Source: Ochrobactrum sp. RH2CCR150 (GTDB lineage Bacteria > Pseudomonadota > Alphaproteobacteria > Rhizobiales > Rhizobiaceae). From it: 64,000 nt of DNA. A program made the translations under genes and the position numbers. Below the pieces are notes generated by a model, which saw only the letters and a list, made by a program, of their open reading frames with translations, had not been told where the DNA came from and searched no databases. Below, one piece after another: positions 1-8,093 of this stretch (positions within the stretch are counted from its first letter, which is position 1; each line of letters begins with the position of its first letter). The DNA is taken from positions 706,908 to 770,907 of the forward strand of contig JACGXE010000002.1 of NCBI GenBank assembly GCA_014138095.1, written 5' to 3'.

Positions 1-130
1 GGCGGCCATGCTTCCTCGCCTTGTAATCAGGGCGGCGCATTGGCTCGACATTGCCTGCAGCGTTATGACCGGCATCGGTCTGCACGTCTGGTTCCAAGTC
101 GGCGAGCAATTCCAAAAGGGCGCGGTTCAT
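1..130 (-). CDS. Small hypothetical protein, cut by the window edge
   Basis: A leftward reading frame starts with ATG at 130 and stays open to the window edge, giving at least 43 residues beginning MNRALLELLADLEPD. Its start overlaps the stop codon of the upstream gene (ATGA), indicating translational coupling in a leftward operon. No family is recognised and the C-terminus is missing. Confidence 0.6.
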   Translation of the reverse strand, partial: MNRALLELLADLEPDVQTDAGHNAAGNVEPMRRPDYKARKHGR

Positions 131-453
131 GCTGCAGCCCTCCGGTCTTTTGCCGGTACGTTGTCGTTCGCGACAGGCTCAAGGTAGTAAAAGCCCTGAT
201 TGCCGCGTCCGCAGCCTTGTTTTGGAATTGTCCATCCGTGGGATGGCAGCATCTTGCGCAGGCCAACCATAGTTGTTCTGATTACACCGACCGCGTTTTC
301 TGGGCCGCCATTTGGATCAAATGCATAAACGTTATCGACGAGATCGCGCATGTGCATGCGGCGAGGGTAAACGTCGGACAGGGCCTCTATGATTGCCAGT
401 TCGGTGCGTCGGAAATGGACTGCGCCCAATTCCTCATAGGGATCGCGCTCCAT
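127..453 (-). CDS. Winged-helix DNA-binding protein, OmpR-like fold
   Basis: This 108-residue protein has the pattern of an isolated response-regulator-type winged helix: an N-terminal segment with 'RRTELAIIEAL' followed by a region resembling the recognition helix ('NAVGVIRTTMVGLRKML') and a C-terminal hairpin. No receiver domain is present. It lies second in a leftward three-gene operon next to the repressor, so a role in early or lysogeny control is plausible. The C-terminus carries an ANDN motif seen in many early proteins here. The fold call is from sequence pattern only. Confidence 0.65.
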   Translation of the reverse strand: MERDPYEELGAVHFRRTELAIIEALSDVYPRRMHMRDLVDNVYAFDPNGGPENAVGVIRTTMVGLRKMLPSHGWTIPKQGCGRGNQGFYYLEPVANDNVPAKDRRAAA

Positions 454-454
454 T

Positions 455-721
455 TTAAGCAGCCTCCGCCAGCTCAACTGGAGCACAGCAAGCCACTGCG
501 CCGCTCGTCTGGAAAACTTCGAACGTCTCGCCGGGGCACAGGGCAGCGAGGCGCGTCGCCTCGGCCAAGGCCTGCTCAAACGAGCCGTGTTCGTATGGCA
601 TGGTGGTGAAGACGCCAACGCGGCCAGTCTTCTTGCCGCGGCGGAATACAAAGAATCCGCCGCCGATGATTTCATTCGGGCGAGGCTTCGAGCTTCTTCT
701 TCTCGGTGCTTTTGCTGACAT
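455..721 (-). CDS. Hypothetical protein, first gene of leftward operon
   Basis: An 88-residue protein with a basic N-terminus (residues 1-15 rich in Arg/Lys/Ser) and a mixed C-terminal half. The next gene starts just past its stop, so the two are probably co-translated. No family is recognised. The promoter should lie in the AT-rich interval 722-940. Confidence 0.6.
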   Translation of the reverse strand: MSAKAPRRRSSKPRPNEIIGGGFFVFRRGKKTGRVGVFTTMPYEHGSFEQALAEATRLAALCPGETFEVFQTSGAVACCAPVELAEAA

Positions 722-943
722 GTGAGTTTCTCCTCGTGTTTTGGTCGGTGGGCCAGCAGATCAAGCTGGTGAGGCTGTCTTCGTGCTGTGCTGTCATCGT
801 TATATGCGATATAGTCAACAAATGTCAATGCCATACGATGACAAAAACACATACTCGAAAATGATATGGTTTATTAACTATAAATTGTTCTTGAAATGTT
901 CCGACGCAAGTGGAATCCTTAGTCTCATACTGAGGAGAGGCGG
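722..943. promoter_or_regulatory. AT-rich divergent control region
   Basis: This interval separates the leftward operon from the rightward gene at 944. It is markedly AT-rich around 800-900 and contains TATATGCGATATA-like sequence. It probably holds back-to-back promoters, but I cannot assign exact -35/-10 boxes. Confidence 0.4.
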
Positions 944-1168
944 ATGGCTGCGTTATTTGTCGTTCAATCCTTCACCGAGTGCCGGTGGGGAATCGTTCCT
1001 GACAATCCGATCGAAGTTGAAAACGAAGATCAGGCTGTGAGGTTGGCGGAGAGACTCGCGCCAATAAAGCCCGCAGTCATTGCGGTCTATCGTTGGAATA
1101 ATCAGGCTGAAGTAATTGCAATGTTCGGACGCGTGCCAGAGGCCGTCCTAGAGGCCGCAAACGGCTAA
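944..1168 (+). CDS. Small hypothetical protein
   Basis: A 74-residue acidic protein with a good GAGGAG ribosome-binding site nine bases ahead of the ATG. It points toward the repressor gene, with which it converges almost end to end (stop at 1168, repressor stop at 1169). No domain is recognised. Confidence 0.6.
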   Translation: MAALFVVQSFTECRWGIVPDNPIEVENEDQAVRLAERLAPIKPAVIAVYRWNNQAEVIAMFGRVPEAVLEAANG

Positions 1169-1858
1169 TCAGCGCGTGTTGTACTTTCCGACAACGCGAT
1201 GACAAACGGGCCAGTCGGCACGGAACTCTTTGAATTCCTTATGCGGATTGTATTGCTCGAGCATCCATTCACGGTCATTGAAACCAACGAGCCGCTTGAT
1301 GATGGCCTCGTTCTCGTCCATTTCGCTAGTGTGATAAAGGATCACATCTTCGTCGCGCATGGGCGGAAGATTGGGGTTCACGAGCGCGGTTTCACCGGGC
1401 CGATAGGCCGGGACCATGGAATCTCCCGACAATAGAAGGCCATAGCCGCCCTTAACGCCTTGCAGGACGGCTGGCATCTTCATGTAGCTGATTGGATCGA
1501 ACGTAATTATTACGTGACCGTCGCCGCCCTTGGCGGCTGCATAGACGGGGAGGTCGCGTTGATCTCCAACCAGTTCGTTGCCAGGAATGATTTTTGGAGT
1601 GAATACATCGGCAGGGCGCTCGCCTGTTATCGGCTCCCGCGTCTGGAACATTTGCCCTTTGCCAAATGCCAGCCAGTCTTCACTAAGATCCAATGCACGC
1701 GCTAGGCGGGCAACAAAATCCACGCTGGCCCCGCGCTTCCCGCCTTCAAGCAAACTGATCGACGACTTGTCACGGCCGATGAGGGCGGCAAGATCGGCTT
1801 GACTCATATTCTTTGCTTCACGCGCCGTACGAAGGCGCTGGGCGAAATCGTTGTCCAT
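1169..1858 (-). CDS. CI/LexA-type phage repressor (XRE HTH plus S24 peptidase)
   Basis: The 229-residue protein has an N-terminal XRE helix-turn-helix (about residues 6-62, 'SQADLAALIGRDKSSISLLE') and a C-terminal S24/LexA-like domain. The catalytic dyad looks intact: Ser147 in 'LSGDSM' and Lys188 in 'AIIKRLVGF'. It should hold the lytic promoters silent and be inactivated by RecA-stimulated self-cleavage after DNA damage. I chose ATG 1858 because the HTH begins there and the preceding in-frame stretch covers the operator region; a longer in-frame version starting at 1954 is possible but unlikely. Confidence 0.9.
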   Translation of the reverse strand: MDNDFAQRLRTAREAKNMSQADLAALIGRDKSSISLLEGGKRGASVDFVARLARALDLSEDWLAFGKGQMFQTREPITGERPADVFTPKIIPGNELVGDQRDLPVYAAAKGGDGHVIITFDPISYMKMPAVLQGVKGGYGLLLSGDSMVPAYRPGETALVNPNLPPMRDEDVILYHTSEMDENEAIIKRLVGFNDREWMLEQYNPHKEFKEFRADWPVCHRVVGKYNTR

Positions 1859-1893
1859 GATGTGCTTTTCGCATATTGATGTGAAAATGTAAC

Positions 1894-1943
1894 GTGCGAA
1901 TTTGTCATCGTGTGTTGACATCGGTGCGAATCTGTCATATCTA
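1894..1943 (+). promoter_or_regulatory. Early rightward promoter with paired repressor operators
   Basis: Two direct repeats, GTGCGAATTTGTCAT at 1894-1908 and GTGCGAATCTGTCAT at 1924-1938, differ at one base and lie 30 bp apart. The second sits between a perfect -35 (TTGACA, 1915-1920) and a -10 (TATCTA, 1938-1943) with a 17-bp spacer. This is the expected layout of a pR promoter occluded by the adjacent repressor. Confidence 0.75.
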
Positions 1944-2398
1944 TACGTCATCAACCGACGCAGAAGACGTTGGGATCACAAAATGGCAGGCAACAGAATG
2001 AACATCCTCCCACGGATTTTCGCCCTTAATAGATAGAAACCATTTTTTGAGGAGAAGCGCCATGATGAACACAGCCGAAAGAAGCCGCATCGCTTCCGCG
2101 CCACAAGGGCCATAGATTTCAAAAGGGACACTGCCGACTGAAACGTCGGCGGTGCTTTCGGCGTGGCCTGAATAACCGCGAAAACCAATTTAACGGCGCC
2201 ACGTCGAAAACTAAAAGGCGGAGTTTAAGAGCCGGCACCACCCGCTGCTCGCTCCGCCCCGTAATTACCGGACCACACGAGGAGGGCCGAAGCCACTTCC
2301 AAAGCCCAGCTTTCCTTGCCCAGTACCACCCGGGCCGACCAGACAGATGCCGTTAGACGCGGCATTTGTCAACCACCGCAAATCACACACGAGGAGAC
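1944..2398 (+). other. Early transcript leader, no convincing gene
   Basis: I see no intact gene here. There is an ATG at 2062 with a GAGGAG site that opens only 17 codons, a hairpin around 2133-2150 (GCCGAC/GTCGGC), and an orphan copy of the ACACGAGGAG leader at 2275-2284 that is not followed by a start codon. The stretch may contain a decayed small gene and regulatory RNA structure. Confidence 0.5.
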
Positions 2399-2683
2399 AT
2401 GCAGCATTCATCAAGGCACGAACTGCAGGCAACCGCCGCCGCGCACCGTAAACAAGGCGCATCATTCGGAAAGATCGCTGAACTGATGGGCATTACCAGA
2501 GGCCGCGCATGGTCGCTGCTTTCGGAAAGAACGCCCACGTTACCGGCGCCAGAGCCCACCGCAAGCACCGTTGTGCGGCGCACAACCTACAACGGCGGAT
2601 ATTCGGGAGGATGCATGGACATTTATGTCTCGCTTCCCCGCATAACCATTCTGGACGGGCCGTATACGGACACAGTCCACTAG
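2399..2683 (+). CDS. Small HTH DNA-binding protein
   Basis: A 94-residue protein. Residues about 10-40 form a helix-turn-helix pattern ('AAHRKQGASFGKIAELMGIT' followed by 'GRAWSLL'), like a sigma-region-4 or resolvase-type HTH. It is the first gene behind the early promoter, the position of Cro or CII-type regulators. The ATG lies only two bases after the GAGGAG of the shared leader, which is tight spacing. The C-terminal half has no recognised domain. Confidence 0.6.
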   Translation: MQHSSRHELQATAAAHRKQGASFGKIAELMGITRGRAWSLLSERTPTLPAPEPTASTVVRRTTYNGGYSGGCMDIYVSLPRITILDGPYTDTVH

Positions 2684-2787
2684 CCTTTTGAGCAGGCCGA
2701 CCGCGAGGATGACGGGGCCGACGACTAACCTCCCTACGAGGAGGCCATTACTTGAAAACGAAATACACACGAACTGGAGAGCGGGAC

Positions 2788-2922
2788 ATGACAAACCGCA
2801 AGCCTTACCGGACGGCTGCGCAAAAAGCAGAGGCGCGTGCTTCGGCACGTCTTATTGACGGCCGTTACGTTTCCAGCGCGCCAGTCATTTACCACCGCGC
2901 ACCGAAAAGAGGTGCCGCATGA
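2788..2922 (+). CDS. Small basic hypothetical protein
   Basis: A 44-residue basic protein starting MTNRKPYRTAAQKAEARA. An in-frame TTG at 2752 with a strong GAGGAGG site upstream could extend it by 12 residues; I kept the ATG because a GGAG also precedes it. The stop overlaps the ATG of the next gene. Confidence 0.5.
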   Translation: MTNRKPYRTAAQKAEARASARLIDGRYVSSAPVIYHRAPKRGAA

Positions 2923-3221
2923 CCTGCGATTGCGGTGAATGCTGGGACTTACCCGGCGAAATCGTCGTCCACCGGCTTTGGAAGTGGAAGGGCATCATTG
3001 TCGAGGAGCGGGACAATTACCGCTGGCTGACTGTGCGTTTCATGATTCCAGGCACGGGCCTTGTGCAACTTGAGGTCTCGCGCTTCGAAGTCAGCCCCTT
3101 TTTTGAAGAGGACGGCGGCGGTGTCGAGGCTGACAAGCCTGAAGATGACAACGTCATCCCGGTCGATTTCACCAAGAAGGTGAAGCTTACGAAAAACACC
3201 AAGACGAGGGGAGTAGCGTGA
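2919..3221 (+). CDS. Hypothetical early protein
   Basis: A 100-residue protein with an N-terminal Cys cluster (CDCGECWD) that could bind metal, followed by a Trp-rich beta-like stretch and a basic tail. It overlaps both neighbours by 4 bp or 1 bp and so belongs to a coupled early operon. No family recognised. Confidence 0.65.
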   Translation: MTCDCGECWDLPGEIVVHRLWKWKGIIVEERDNYRWLTVRFMIPGTGLVQLEVSRFEVSPFFEEDGGGVEADKPEDDNVIPVDFTKKVKLTKNTKTRGVA

Positions 3222-4042
3222 TGGCTAAGTTTAAAGTGGGTGATCGGGTAAAGATCCTACAGGACGACCCGCTTGGCGGATATCGCGTCGGTGATATCCT
3301 CACAGTAACCGGGATCGATGGCGCGTATGTTGAATTCATCGACAACGATGGCGACGAGAGATCGCGCGATGAAGACGAATTCGCGCCCATTGCGGAAGCA
3401 ACCGGCAAGCCTGCCTTCAAGGTCGGCGACCGGGTGCGCTTGATAAAGGACGGCTTGTCTACGACGGGCGCGGTTGGAAAACTGGCTACGATCGAAGCGT
3501 GGTCTGGCGGGAAGGTCGTGGATAATGGCCAATATCTGCTGAATATCGACGGACCTGTCGATTATGAAACGCTTGCGGTCAGGCCACAGTATACTCGTGC
3601 AAGCCCGAAATGTTTTGAACTGCTTGCGCCATCCCTCGCCATCGAAACCGGCAAGTTCTATCGTACCCGCGATGGGCGTAAGGTTGGGCCAATCACACGA
3701 ACGGGCTTCAAAGAGTTGGTTTGGGAAAGTAATGATTGTTATTACGACGAAGACGGTCGCGCCTTGTATCTTGAGTCCACGAACGACCTCATCGCTGAAT
3801 GGGTCGACGATCCAGCCAGCAATGACAACCAACCGGTCGCGGAGCAACAGGCGGGAACCGTTTTTATCGACGCGTCCAAGGCCGGCCCTTCACAACTGCA
3901 CGTGGCAAAAGGACCGCTAGTCCGCCTTAACAAGGGATATTACGGCTACGAGCTCGCCCGGTTCGGCGATTATGTCTGGGTCGAAATTGGGCAGAAAGCA
4001 CCAATCGTAATGCGTGCAGACGCAGTAACGGTGGCAGCATGA
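3221..4042 (+). CDS. Early protein with repeated KOW/SH3-like modules
   Basis: A 273-residue protein containing at least two repeats beginning 'FKVGDRVKI' (residue 4) and 'FKVGDRVRL' (residue about 67), each followed by 'G...tV..i.....Y.....' as in KOW or SH3-like barrel domains. Such modules often bind nucleic acid or protein. A C-terminal segment contains the NDN motif. The partner and function are unknown. It starts at the base of the previous stop codon and is coupled to the membrane-protein genes that follow. Confidence 0.6.
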   Translation: MAKFKVGDRVKILQDDPLGGYRVGDILTVTGIDGAYVEFIDNDGDERSRDEDEFAPIAEATGKPAFKVGDRVRLIKDGLSTTGAVGKLATIEAWSGGKVVDNGQYLLNIDGPVDYETLAVRPQYTRASPKCFELLAPSLAIETGKFYRTRDGRKVGPITRTGFKELVWESNDCYYDEDGRALYLESTNDLIAEWVDDPASNDNQPVAEQQAGTVFIDASKAGPSQLHVAKGPLVRLNKGYYGYELARFGDYVWVEIGQKAPIVMRADAVTVAA

Positions 4043-4215
4043 CCTCCACCACGTACAGCCACACCCGCAACTATGCGCCTAAAGACTATGCGGACGGTGA
4101 CACCTTCTACGAGCCGGAAACCACGCTCGGCCTTGGTGACCGCTTTGTGTGGGGCTTGGCAGTTGTAGCGGCGCTCGCTCTGCCCGTCGGCTTTTACGCA
4201 TGGGTGCTGGCATGA
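4039..4215 (+). CDS. Small single-pass membrane protein
   Basis: A 58-residue protein with a hydrophilic N-terminus and one C-terminal membrane segment (about residues 37-56). It overlaps the previous and next genes by 4 bp each. It is the first of three consecutive tiny membrane proteins; function unknown. Confidence 0.55.
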   Translation: MTSTTYSHTRNYAPKDYADGDTFYEPETTLGLGDRFVWGLAVVAALALPVGFYAWVLA

Positions 4216-4409
4216 TTTCCTTCACCACAAAAGCCACGGCTGACATGCCGCACATCGATCCCGGGCGAAAGCCCGGTGTCGGACGCGTAGGGCAGTCCTT
4301 GACGCTTGCGGCGTTCGCGCTGGCAATCGCCACGACAATTGCTGCCTTCCTGTTCTGGAACCTGCTGCTGCCGTTTTACGGGCTGCTTTATTTGTGGGGT
4401 GCGGCATGA
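4212..4409 (+). CDS. Small membrane protein
   Basis: A 65-residue protein with an N-terminal soluble part and a long hydrophobic stretch (about residues 32-63) that could form one or two membrane passes. It is coupled by 4-bp overlaps to its neighbours. No family recognised. Confidence 0.55.
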   Translation: MISFTTKATADMPHIDPGRKPGVGRVGQSLTLAAFALAIATTIAAFLFWNLLLPFYGLLYLWGAA

Positions 4410-4516
4410 CCGCCCCACGCGCATGGCTGCTCACAAGCCTACCGGCATGGCTCGTAGGCTGGCTCATACTTGCGGCCGTCATCGCCGCAATCGCAGTTAC
4501 CCACCACACCTACTGA
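4406..4516 (+). CDS. 36-residue membrane peptide
   Basis: A very short ORF with ATG overlapping the preceding stop, encoding one membrane helix (about residues 12-31). The three-in-a-row arrangement of overlapping membrane mini-genes argues that it is translated. Function unknown. Confidence 0.45.
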   Translation: MTAPRAWLLTSLPAWLVGWLILAAVIAAIAVTHHTY

Positions 4517-4529
4517 ACACGAGAGACCT

Positions 4530-5315
4530 ATGGCACTATCTCTTTCAAGCCTTAAGTCGACCAAGAGAAACGATCCGCCTGTGATCCTTCTCTACGGCGT
4601 CGACGGCATCGGAAAGACGTCGCTCGCGGCTGAATTCCCAGACCCGATCTATCTGGCAACCGAAGGCGAGCGCCCGCCGTCTGACATCGAAATGGCAACC
4701 CCCGGCACGATTGAATCCTTCGACGATATGCTGAACGTCATCGGCGAACTGCTGACCGAAGAGCACGACCGGCGCACCGTGATTATCGACAGCCTCGATG
4801 GGCTGGAACCGCTTGTCTGGCGTGCGACATGCGCGCGCTTGGGCGTGGCGAGTATTGAAGAACCTGGATTCGGCCGCGGGTATGTTGAGGCCGACACCGA
4901 ATGGAATGAGCTGATGAGCGCAGTCTCGGCGCTGGCGAGGGCCGGAATATATGTGGTGATGCTTGCGCACCCTGAGATTGTCCGCTTCGACAGCCCTATC
5001 ACGGATCCATATTCGAGATATTCGGTCAAACTTCACAAAAGGGCAAACGCACTGGTTCGCGAGAAAGTCGATATCGTTGCTTTCTTGAACTACCGCGTAT
5101 CGATTAAGGAAAAAGAGGTCGCCCGTCAAACGAAGGTTGCTCATGCCGAAGGCGGGAAAGAGCGTCAGATACACCTGAACGAAGGTGCTGGGTTCGTAGC
5201 AAAGAACCGGTTCAGTATGCCTGATACCGTTTCCTACAAAAAGGGACAGGGTTTCGATGACTTGGCGCGGTACTGGTCTCTAGCTAATGACAATGGCCGG
5301 CAGGAGGCTGCGTAA
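4530..5315 (+). CDS. Sak4-like RecA-fold ATPase
   Basis: The 261-residue protein has a Walker A motif at residues 23-31 (GVDGIGKTS) and a Walker B at about 83-91 (VIIDSLDGL), matching the AAA_24/Sak4 single-strand annealing ATPases of phages. These proteins promote annealing or pairing of phage DNA, often with an SSB-like partner; the DUF669 gene at 6606 is the usual companion. It is preceded by a leader variant ACACGAGAG. The C-terminus ends in ANDNGRQEAA. Confidence 0.8.
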   Translation: MALSLSSLKSTKRNDPPVILLYGVDGIGKTSLAAEFPDPIYLATEGERPPSDIEMATPGTIESFDDMLNVIGELLTEEHDRRTVIIDSLDGLEPLVWRATCARLGVASIEEPGFGRGYVEADTEWNELMSAVSALARAGIYVVMLAHPEIVRFDSPITDPYSRYSVKLHKRANALVREKVDIVAFLNYRVSIKEKEVARQTKVAHAEGGKERQIHLNEGAGFVAKNRFSMPDTVSYKKGQGFDDLARYWSLANDNGRQEAA

Positions 5316-5318
5316 AAA

Positions 5319-6116
5319 ATGGGCGAACGCGAGGTGCGGGTGAAAACCTGCACAGCATGCCGAGAGGTGAAGCCCATCATTGAATTCAACCGCAACAAAA
5401 GCCGCAAGGATGGGCGCAGCAGCATCTGTAAGGTTTGCAAGCGCAAAACCGACGCCGCGTATAGAGCTAAGAATCCCAATAAGAACAAAGAAGACTACGC
5501 AAAGCGGATCGCAGAAAACCCAAACTATTGGGCGGAATGGTACGCATCCAACCGAGAAGATGCACTGGCCAGAGTGTCCAAGTGGCAAAAAGAAAACCCA
5601 GAGAAGCGTAGGGAAATAAATAAGAAATTCCACGAAGACAATCCAGGTTACGGCAAAGAATGGGAGAGACGAAATCCAGATAAGGTGCTCGCAAAAAGGG
5701 CAAGGGCGTATGCCAAGAAGAAAAATTCGCCAGAGTGGAAAGTCGCGAATACCCTCAAGGTTGGAATATACAAAAGCCTGAAAGACCAGAAGGCCGGTCG
5801 GAAATGGGAATCTCTAGTTGGGTATACCGCCGATGAACTTATAGCTCATCTTGAGAAGTGTTTTCTGCCAGGAATGTCTTGGGGCAACTATGGCAACGAT
5901 GGCTGGCACATAGACCACATTATCCCGCGATCGGTCTTTAACTATCAAACGCCTGACGACATCGACTTCCAGAAATGCTGGGCTCTGTCCAATTTGAGGC
6001 CCTTGTGGGCAGCGGACAATATCAGGAAGGGCGCAAAACTTGATGTGCCATTCCAGCCGTCGTTGGCGATACCAGCCAACGACAACACCAATCCTATGAT
6101 GATAGGAAAAACCTAA
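5319..6116 (+). CDS. HNH endonuclease, probable homing or accessory nuclease
   Basis: A 265-residue Lys-rich protein with an N-terminal Cys-x2-Cys pair (residues about 11-14) and a second CKVCKRK, a central charged helical region with repeats of 'NP.....E', and a C-terminal HNH motif ('WHIDHIIPRSVF'...'NLRPLW'). It separates the Sak4-like gene from the next early genes and is noticeably more AT-rich than its neighbours, which suggests a mobile insertion. It is one of four HNH genes in the phage. Confidence 0.8.
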   Translation: MGEREVRVKTCTACREVKPIIEFNRNKSRKDGRSSICKVCKRKTDAAYRAKNPNKNKEDYAKRIAENPNYWAEWYASNREDALARVSKWQKENPEKRREINKKFHEDNPGYGKEWERRNPDKVLAKRARAYAKKKNSPEWKVANTLKVGIYKSLKDQKAGRKWESLVGYTADELIAHLEKCFLPGMSWGNYGNDGWHIDHIIPRSVFNYQTPDDIDFQKCWALSNLRPLWAADNIRKGAKLDVPFQPSLAIPANDNTNPMMIGKT

Positions 6117-6358
6117 TGGAAAAAGCTCTAGCTGGCCTCGTAGCAATCGCAGCCATCCTCTTCTTCGCACCGCTCATCGGCGTTCTCGGTGGCGCGTTCG
6201 TCGGCTGGGTTGTGGGCCTGTTCTTCGCAGAAACGATCCACGCCTTCCTTGCCGCCGTTGGCATCAACGCGGCAGGCCTTGCGATGTGGCAGATCGGCGC
6301 TTCGCTTGGTTTCATCGGCGGGTTCTTCCGCCCGGCTATTCATCGGGCGAAGGCATGA
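6116..6358 (+). CDS. Small Gly/Ala-rich membrane protein
   Basis: An 80-residue protein with two to three hydrophobic segments rich in small residues. Its ATG overlaps the stop of the HNH gene and its stop overlaps the next ATG. No known family; function unknown. Confidence 0.6.
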   Translation: MEKALAGLVAIAAILFFAPLIGVLGGAFVGWVVGLFFAETIHAFLAAVGINAAGLAMWQIGASLGFIGGFFRPAIHRAKA

Positions 6359-6576
6359 CCTGGCTATCGCCAAAGGACCGCGCTGCGAACATTCCGAAGC
6401 GCTTCAGCCATGTAAGGCTCAAGTCATGGGATGCGGCCTATATGGTCTGTCGCGTCGAGATAATCGACGGTATGCCATCACTATGGCTGTCCGACGCCGA
6501 CAATATGCAGGACTGGCGATATCCAGCCGACCTTGACTGGATCGTCGAACATGAGCCGCCACAGTCGGCTCACTGA
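6355..6576 (+). CDS. Hypothetical early protein
   Basis: A 73-residue soluble protein beginning MTWLSPKDRAANIPKRF, coupled to the previous gene by a 4-bp overlap. No domain recognised. A hairpin (GAGCCG/CGGCTC, around 6552-6571) overlaps its 3' end, just before the next leader. Confidence 0.6.
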   Translation: MTWLSPKDRAANIPKRFSHVRLKSWDAAYMVCRVEIIDGMPSLWLSDADNMQDWRYPADLDWIVEHEPPQSAH

Positions 6577-6605
6577 ACCACACCAACAACACGAGGATTT
6601 TATAG

Positions 6606-7163
6606 ATGGCCAGACTTGGCTCAACATTTGACGCAACCAAACACGACACTACGCAGTCAGATTACTCGGAACTGCCGAACGGCGACTATGAGCTGGAAAT
6701 CGAGGCCAGCGAAGTAGCGGCCACGAAGGACGGTACGGGCACCATTCTGAAGACCACGATGGTCGTTATTCGCCCGGAAGAGTACGCGAAGCGCAAGCTC
6801 TTCAACAATTACAACCTCGAAAACAAAAGCACTCAGGCGCAAGAGATCGGCCAGCGCCAGTTCGCTAGCCTTTGCCGGGCGATTGGTGTTTCGGAAGTCG
6901 AGGATTCCGAAGAACTGCACTTCAAAGCGTTCACGGCAAAGATTGGCCTGGGAAAGCCCTCAAAAGACGGCCAGTACCCGGCTAGAGCGGAAATCAAAAA
7001 GTACTACTTCCCCGACGAAGGCAACGTTCCCCAGCCTTCAATCGACGCCAACCAGCCGGTAGCGCAGGCCCGTCCGGCCAATGACAACCGACCGGCTGCG
7101 GCAAACAGCAACAAGCCTGCACCGGCTGCTGCTGCGGCAGGCAAGAAGCGCCCCTGGGGTTAA
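6606..7163 (+). CDS. DUF669 phage protein, probable ssDNA-binding or recombination mediator
   Basis: The 185-residue protein matches the DUF669 pattern: an N-terminal beta-rich part with 'PNGDYELEIEASEV', a central 'Q..G..Q...LCRAIGV' and a C-terminal low-complexity Ala/Pro/Asn tail containing ANDN. DUF669 genes typically accompany Sak-type recombinases or primase-helicase modules, and here it follows the Sak4-like ATPase. The acidic flexible tail typical of SSBs is replaced by an Ala/Pro-rich one. Confidence 0.75.
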   Translation: MARLGSTFDATKHDTTQSDYSELPNGDYELEIEASEVAATKDGTGTILKTTMVVIRPEEYAKRKLFNNYNLENKSTQAQEIGQRQFASLCRAIGVSEVEDSEELHFKAFTAKIGLGKPSKDGQYPARAEIKKYYFPDEGNVPQPSIDANQPVAQARPANDNRPAAANSNKPAPAAAAAGKKRPWG

Positions 7164-7176
7164 GCCACACCAACCC

Positions 7177-7202
7177 GCTACTGGCGCGAAAGCGCCGGTA
7201 GC
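7177..7202 (+). terminator. Strong GAAA-loop hairpin between early genes
   Basis: GCTACTGGCGC and GCGCCGGTAGC form an 11-bp stem closed by a GAAA tetraloop. No T-run follows, so it may act as an RNA processing or stability element rather than a classical terminator. The shared leader ACACGAGGAG comes 20 bp later. Confidence 0.6.
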
Positions 7203-7237
7203 AACCACCTTACCGATCCGAACACGAGGAGATACGC

Positions 7238-8083
7238 ATGGCTTATGAAGCGGAGCGCAGACAGATCGATGCCGCGCTGCCAATACGCTTTGACGGCGCG
7301 TTTGTAGCTGGCGGCGCTGTGACGAGCGTTTTCACCGGGGCGAAGATCAATGACGTTGATCTTTACTTCAAATCACGCCGGGCGTTTGAGCGCGCTGTTT
7401 ATGACGCATATGAGGAAGGCCTATGGTGCGTCGCTGCTAGCAAGCGGGCCGTGACGTTTGCCGACCAAAGCAACAATATCGCCCAGTTGATGTATTTCGA
7501 CTTCTTTCCGACTGCCGAAGATATCTTCAAGGCATTCGATTTCACCGTCTGCATGGGCGCAGTGGACTTGGACACGGGCCAGCGATCCGAATGGAAGGGA
7601 GCAGAATTCGTCACCGTCGGCGAAAAGCATCCCGACTCCGGCTTTGTTTTTCATCCAGACTTTCTGAAACACAACAGCCAGCGGTTCCTGAAATTCAACA
7701 CTGGAACGCGATATCCGCTGGCTTCATCAACACGCGTTCTGAAATACCAGCAGCGCGGTTACACGATCGGCAAAGGCGATATGATGAAGATCGCGCTGGC
7801 TGTTCGTGGCGTGAAAATCGACACATGGGACGATCTGAAAGACCAGATTGGCGGCTCTTACGGCGACAAGGTTGTTCTCGGCAACGAGGACAAGCCGTTC
7901 TCCATCGAGGCGGCGATTGATGCCCTTACTGTCGACGACGCCGAAAGCGAGCCATGGGTGCAGCCTGCGAATGACAATATGCCGGGCACTGCAGAAGCGT
8001 TGCTAGCGCATATCGCAAACCTCAACGGCGTCGAATTCGTCCTGCCTGAACTCGACGAGGACGGCTGGCCTTTGGCCGCCTGA
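7238..8083 (+). CDS. Nucleotidyltransferase-fold phage protein
   Basis: The 281-residue protein carries a nucleotidyltransferase signature near its N-terminus: 'AGGAVTSVF' followed by 'NDVDLYF' (about residues 24-45), i.e. GG-x-V then D-x-D. Similar phage proteins are annotated as nucleotidyltransferases without a known substrate. The C-terminal part contains PANDN and an acidic tail. It is preceded by a hairpin and the ACACGAGGAG leader. Substrate (tRNA, protein or nucleotide) cannot be deduced. Confidence 0.6.
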   Translation: MAYEAERRQIDAALPIRFDGAFVAGGAVTSVFTGAKINDVDLYFKSRRAFERAVYDAYEEGLWCVAASKRAVTFADQSNNIAQLMYFDFFPTAEDIFKAFDFTVCMGAVDLDTGQRSEWKGAEFVTVGEKHPDSGFVFHPDFLKHNSQRFLKFNTGTRYPLASSTRVLKYQQRGYTIGKGDMMKIALAVRGVKIDTWDDLKDQIGGSYGDKVVLGNEDKPFSIEAAIDALTVDDAESEPWVQPANDNMPGTAEALLAHIANLNGVEFVLPELDEDGWPLAA

Positions 8084-8093
8084 GGAGGAAAAC

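Noticed and set aside
2062..2115. 17-codon ORF with GAGGAG site in the early leader
   Set aside because: Too short to support alone. A neighbouring frame reads 'AIDFKRDTAD' then a stop and 'NVGGAFGVA', so a decayed small gene is possible, but I cannot prove it.
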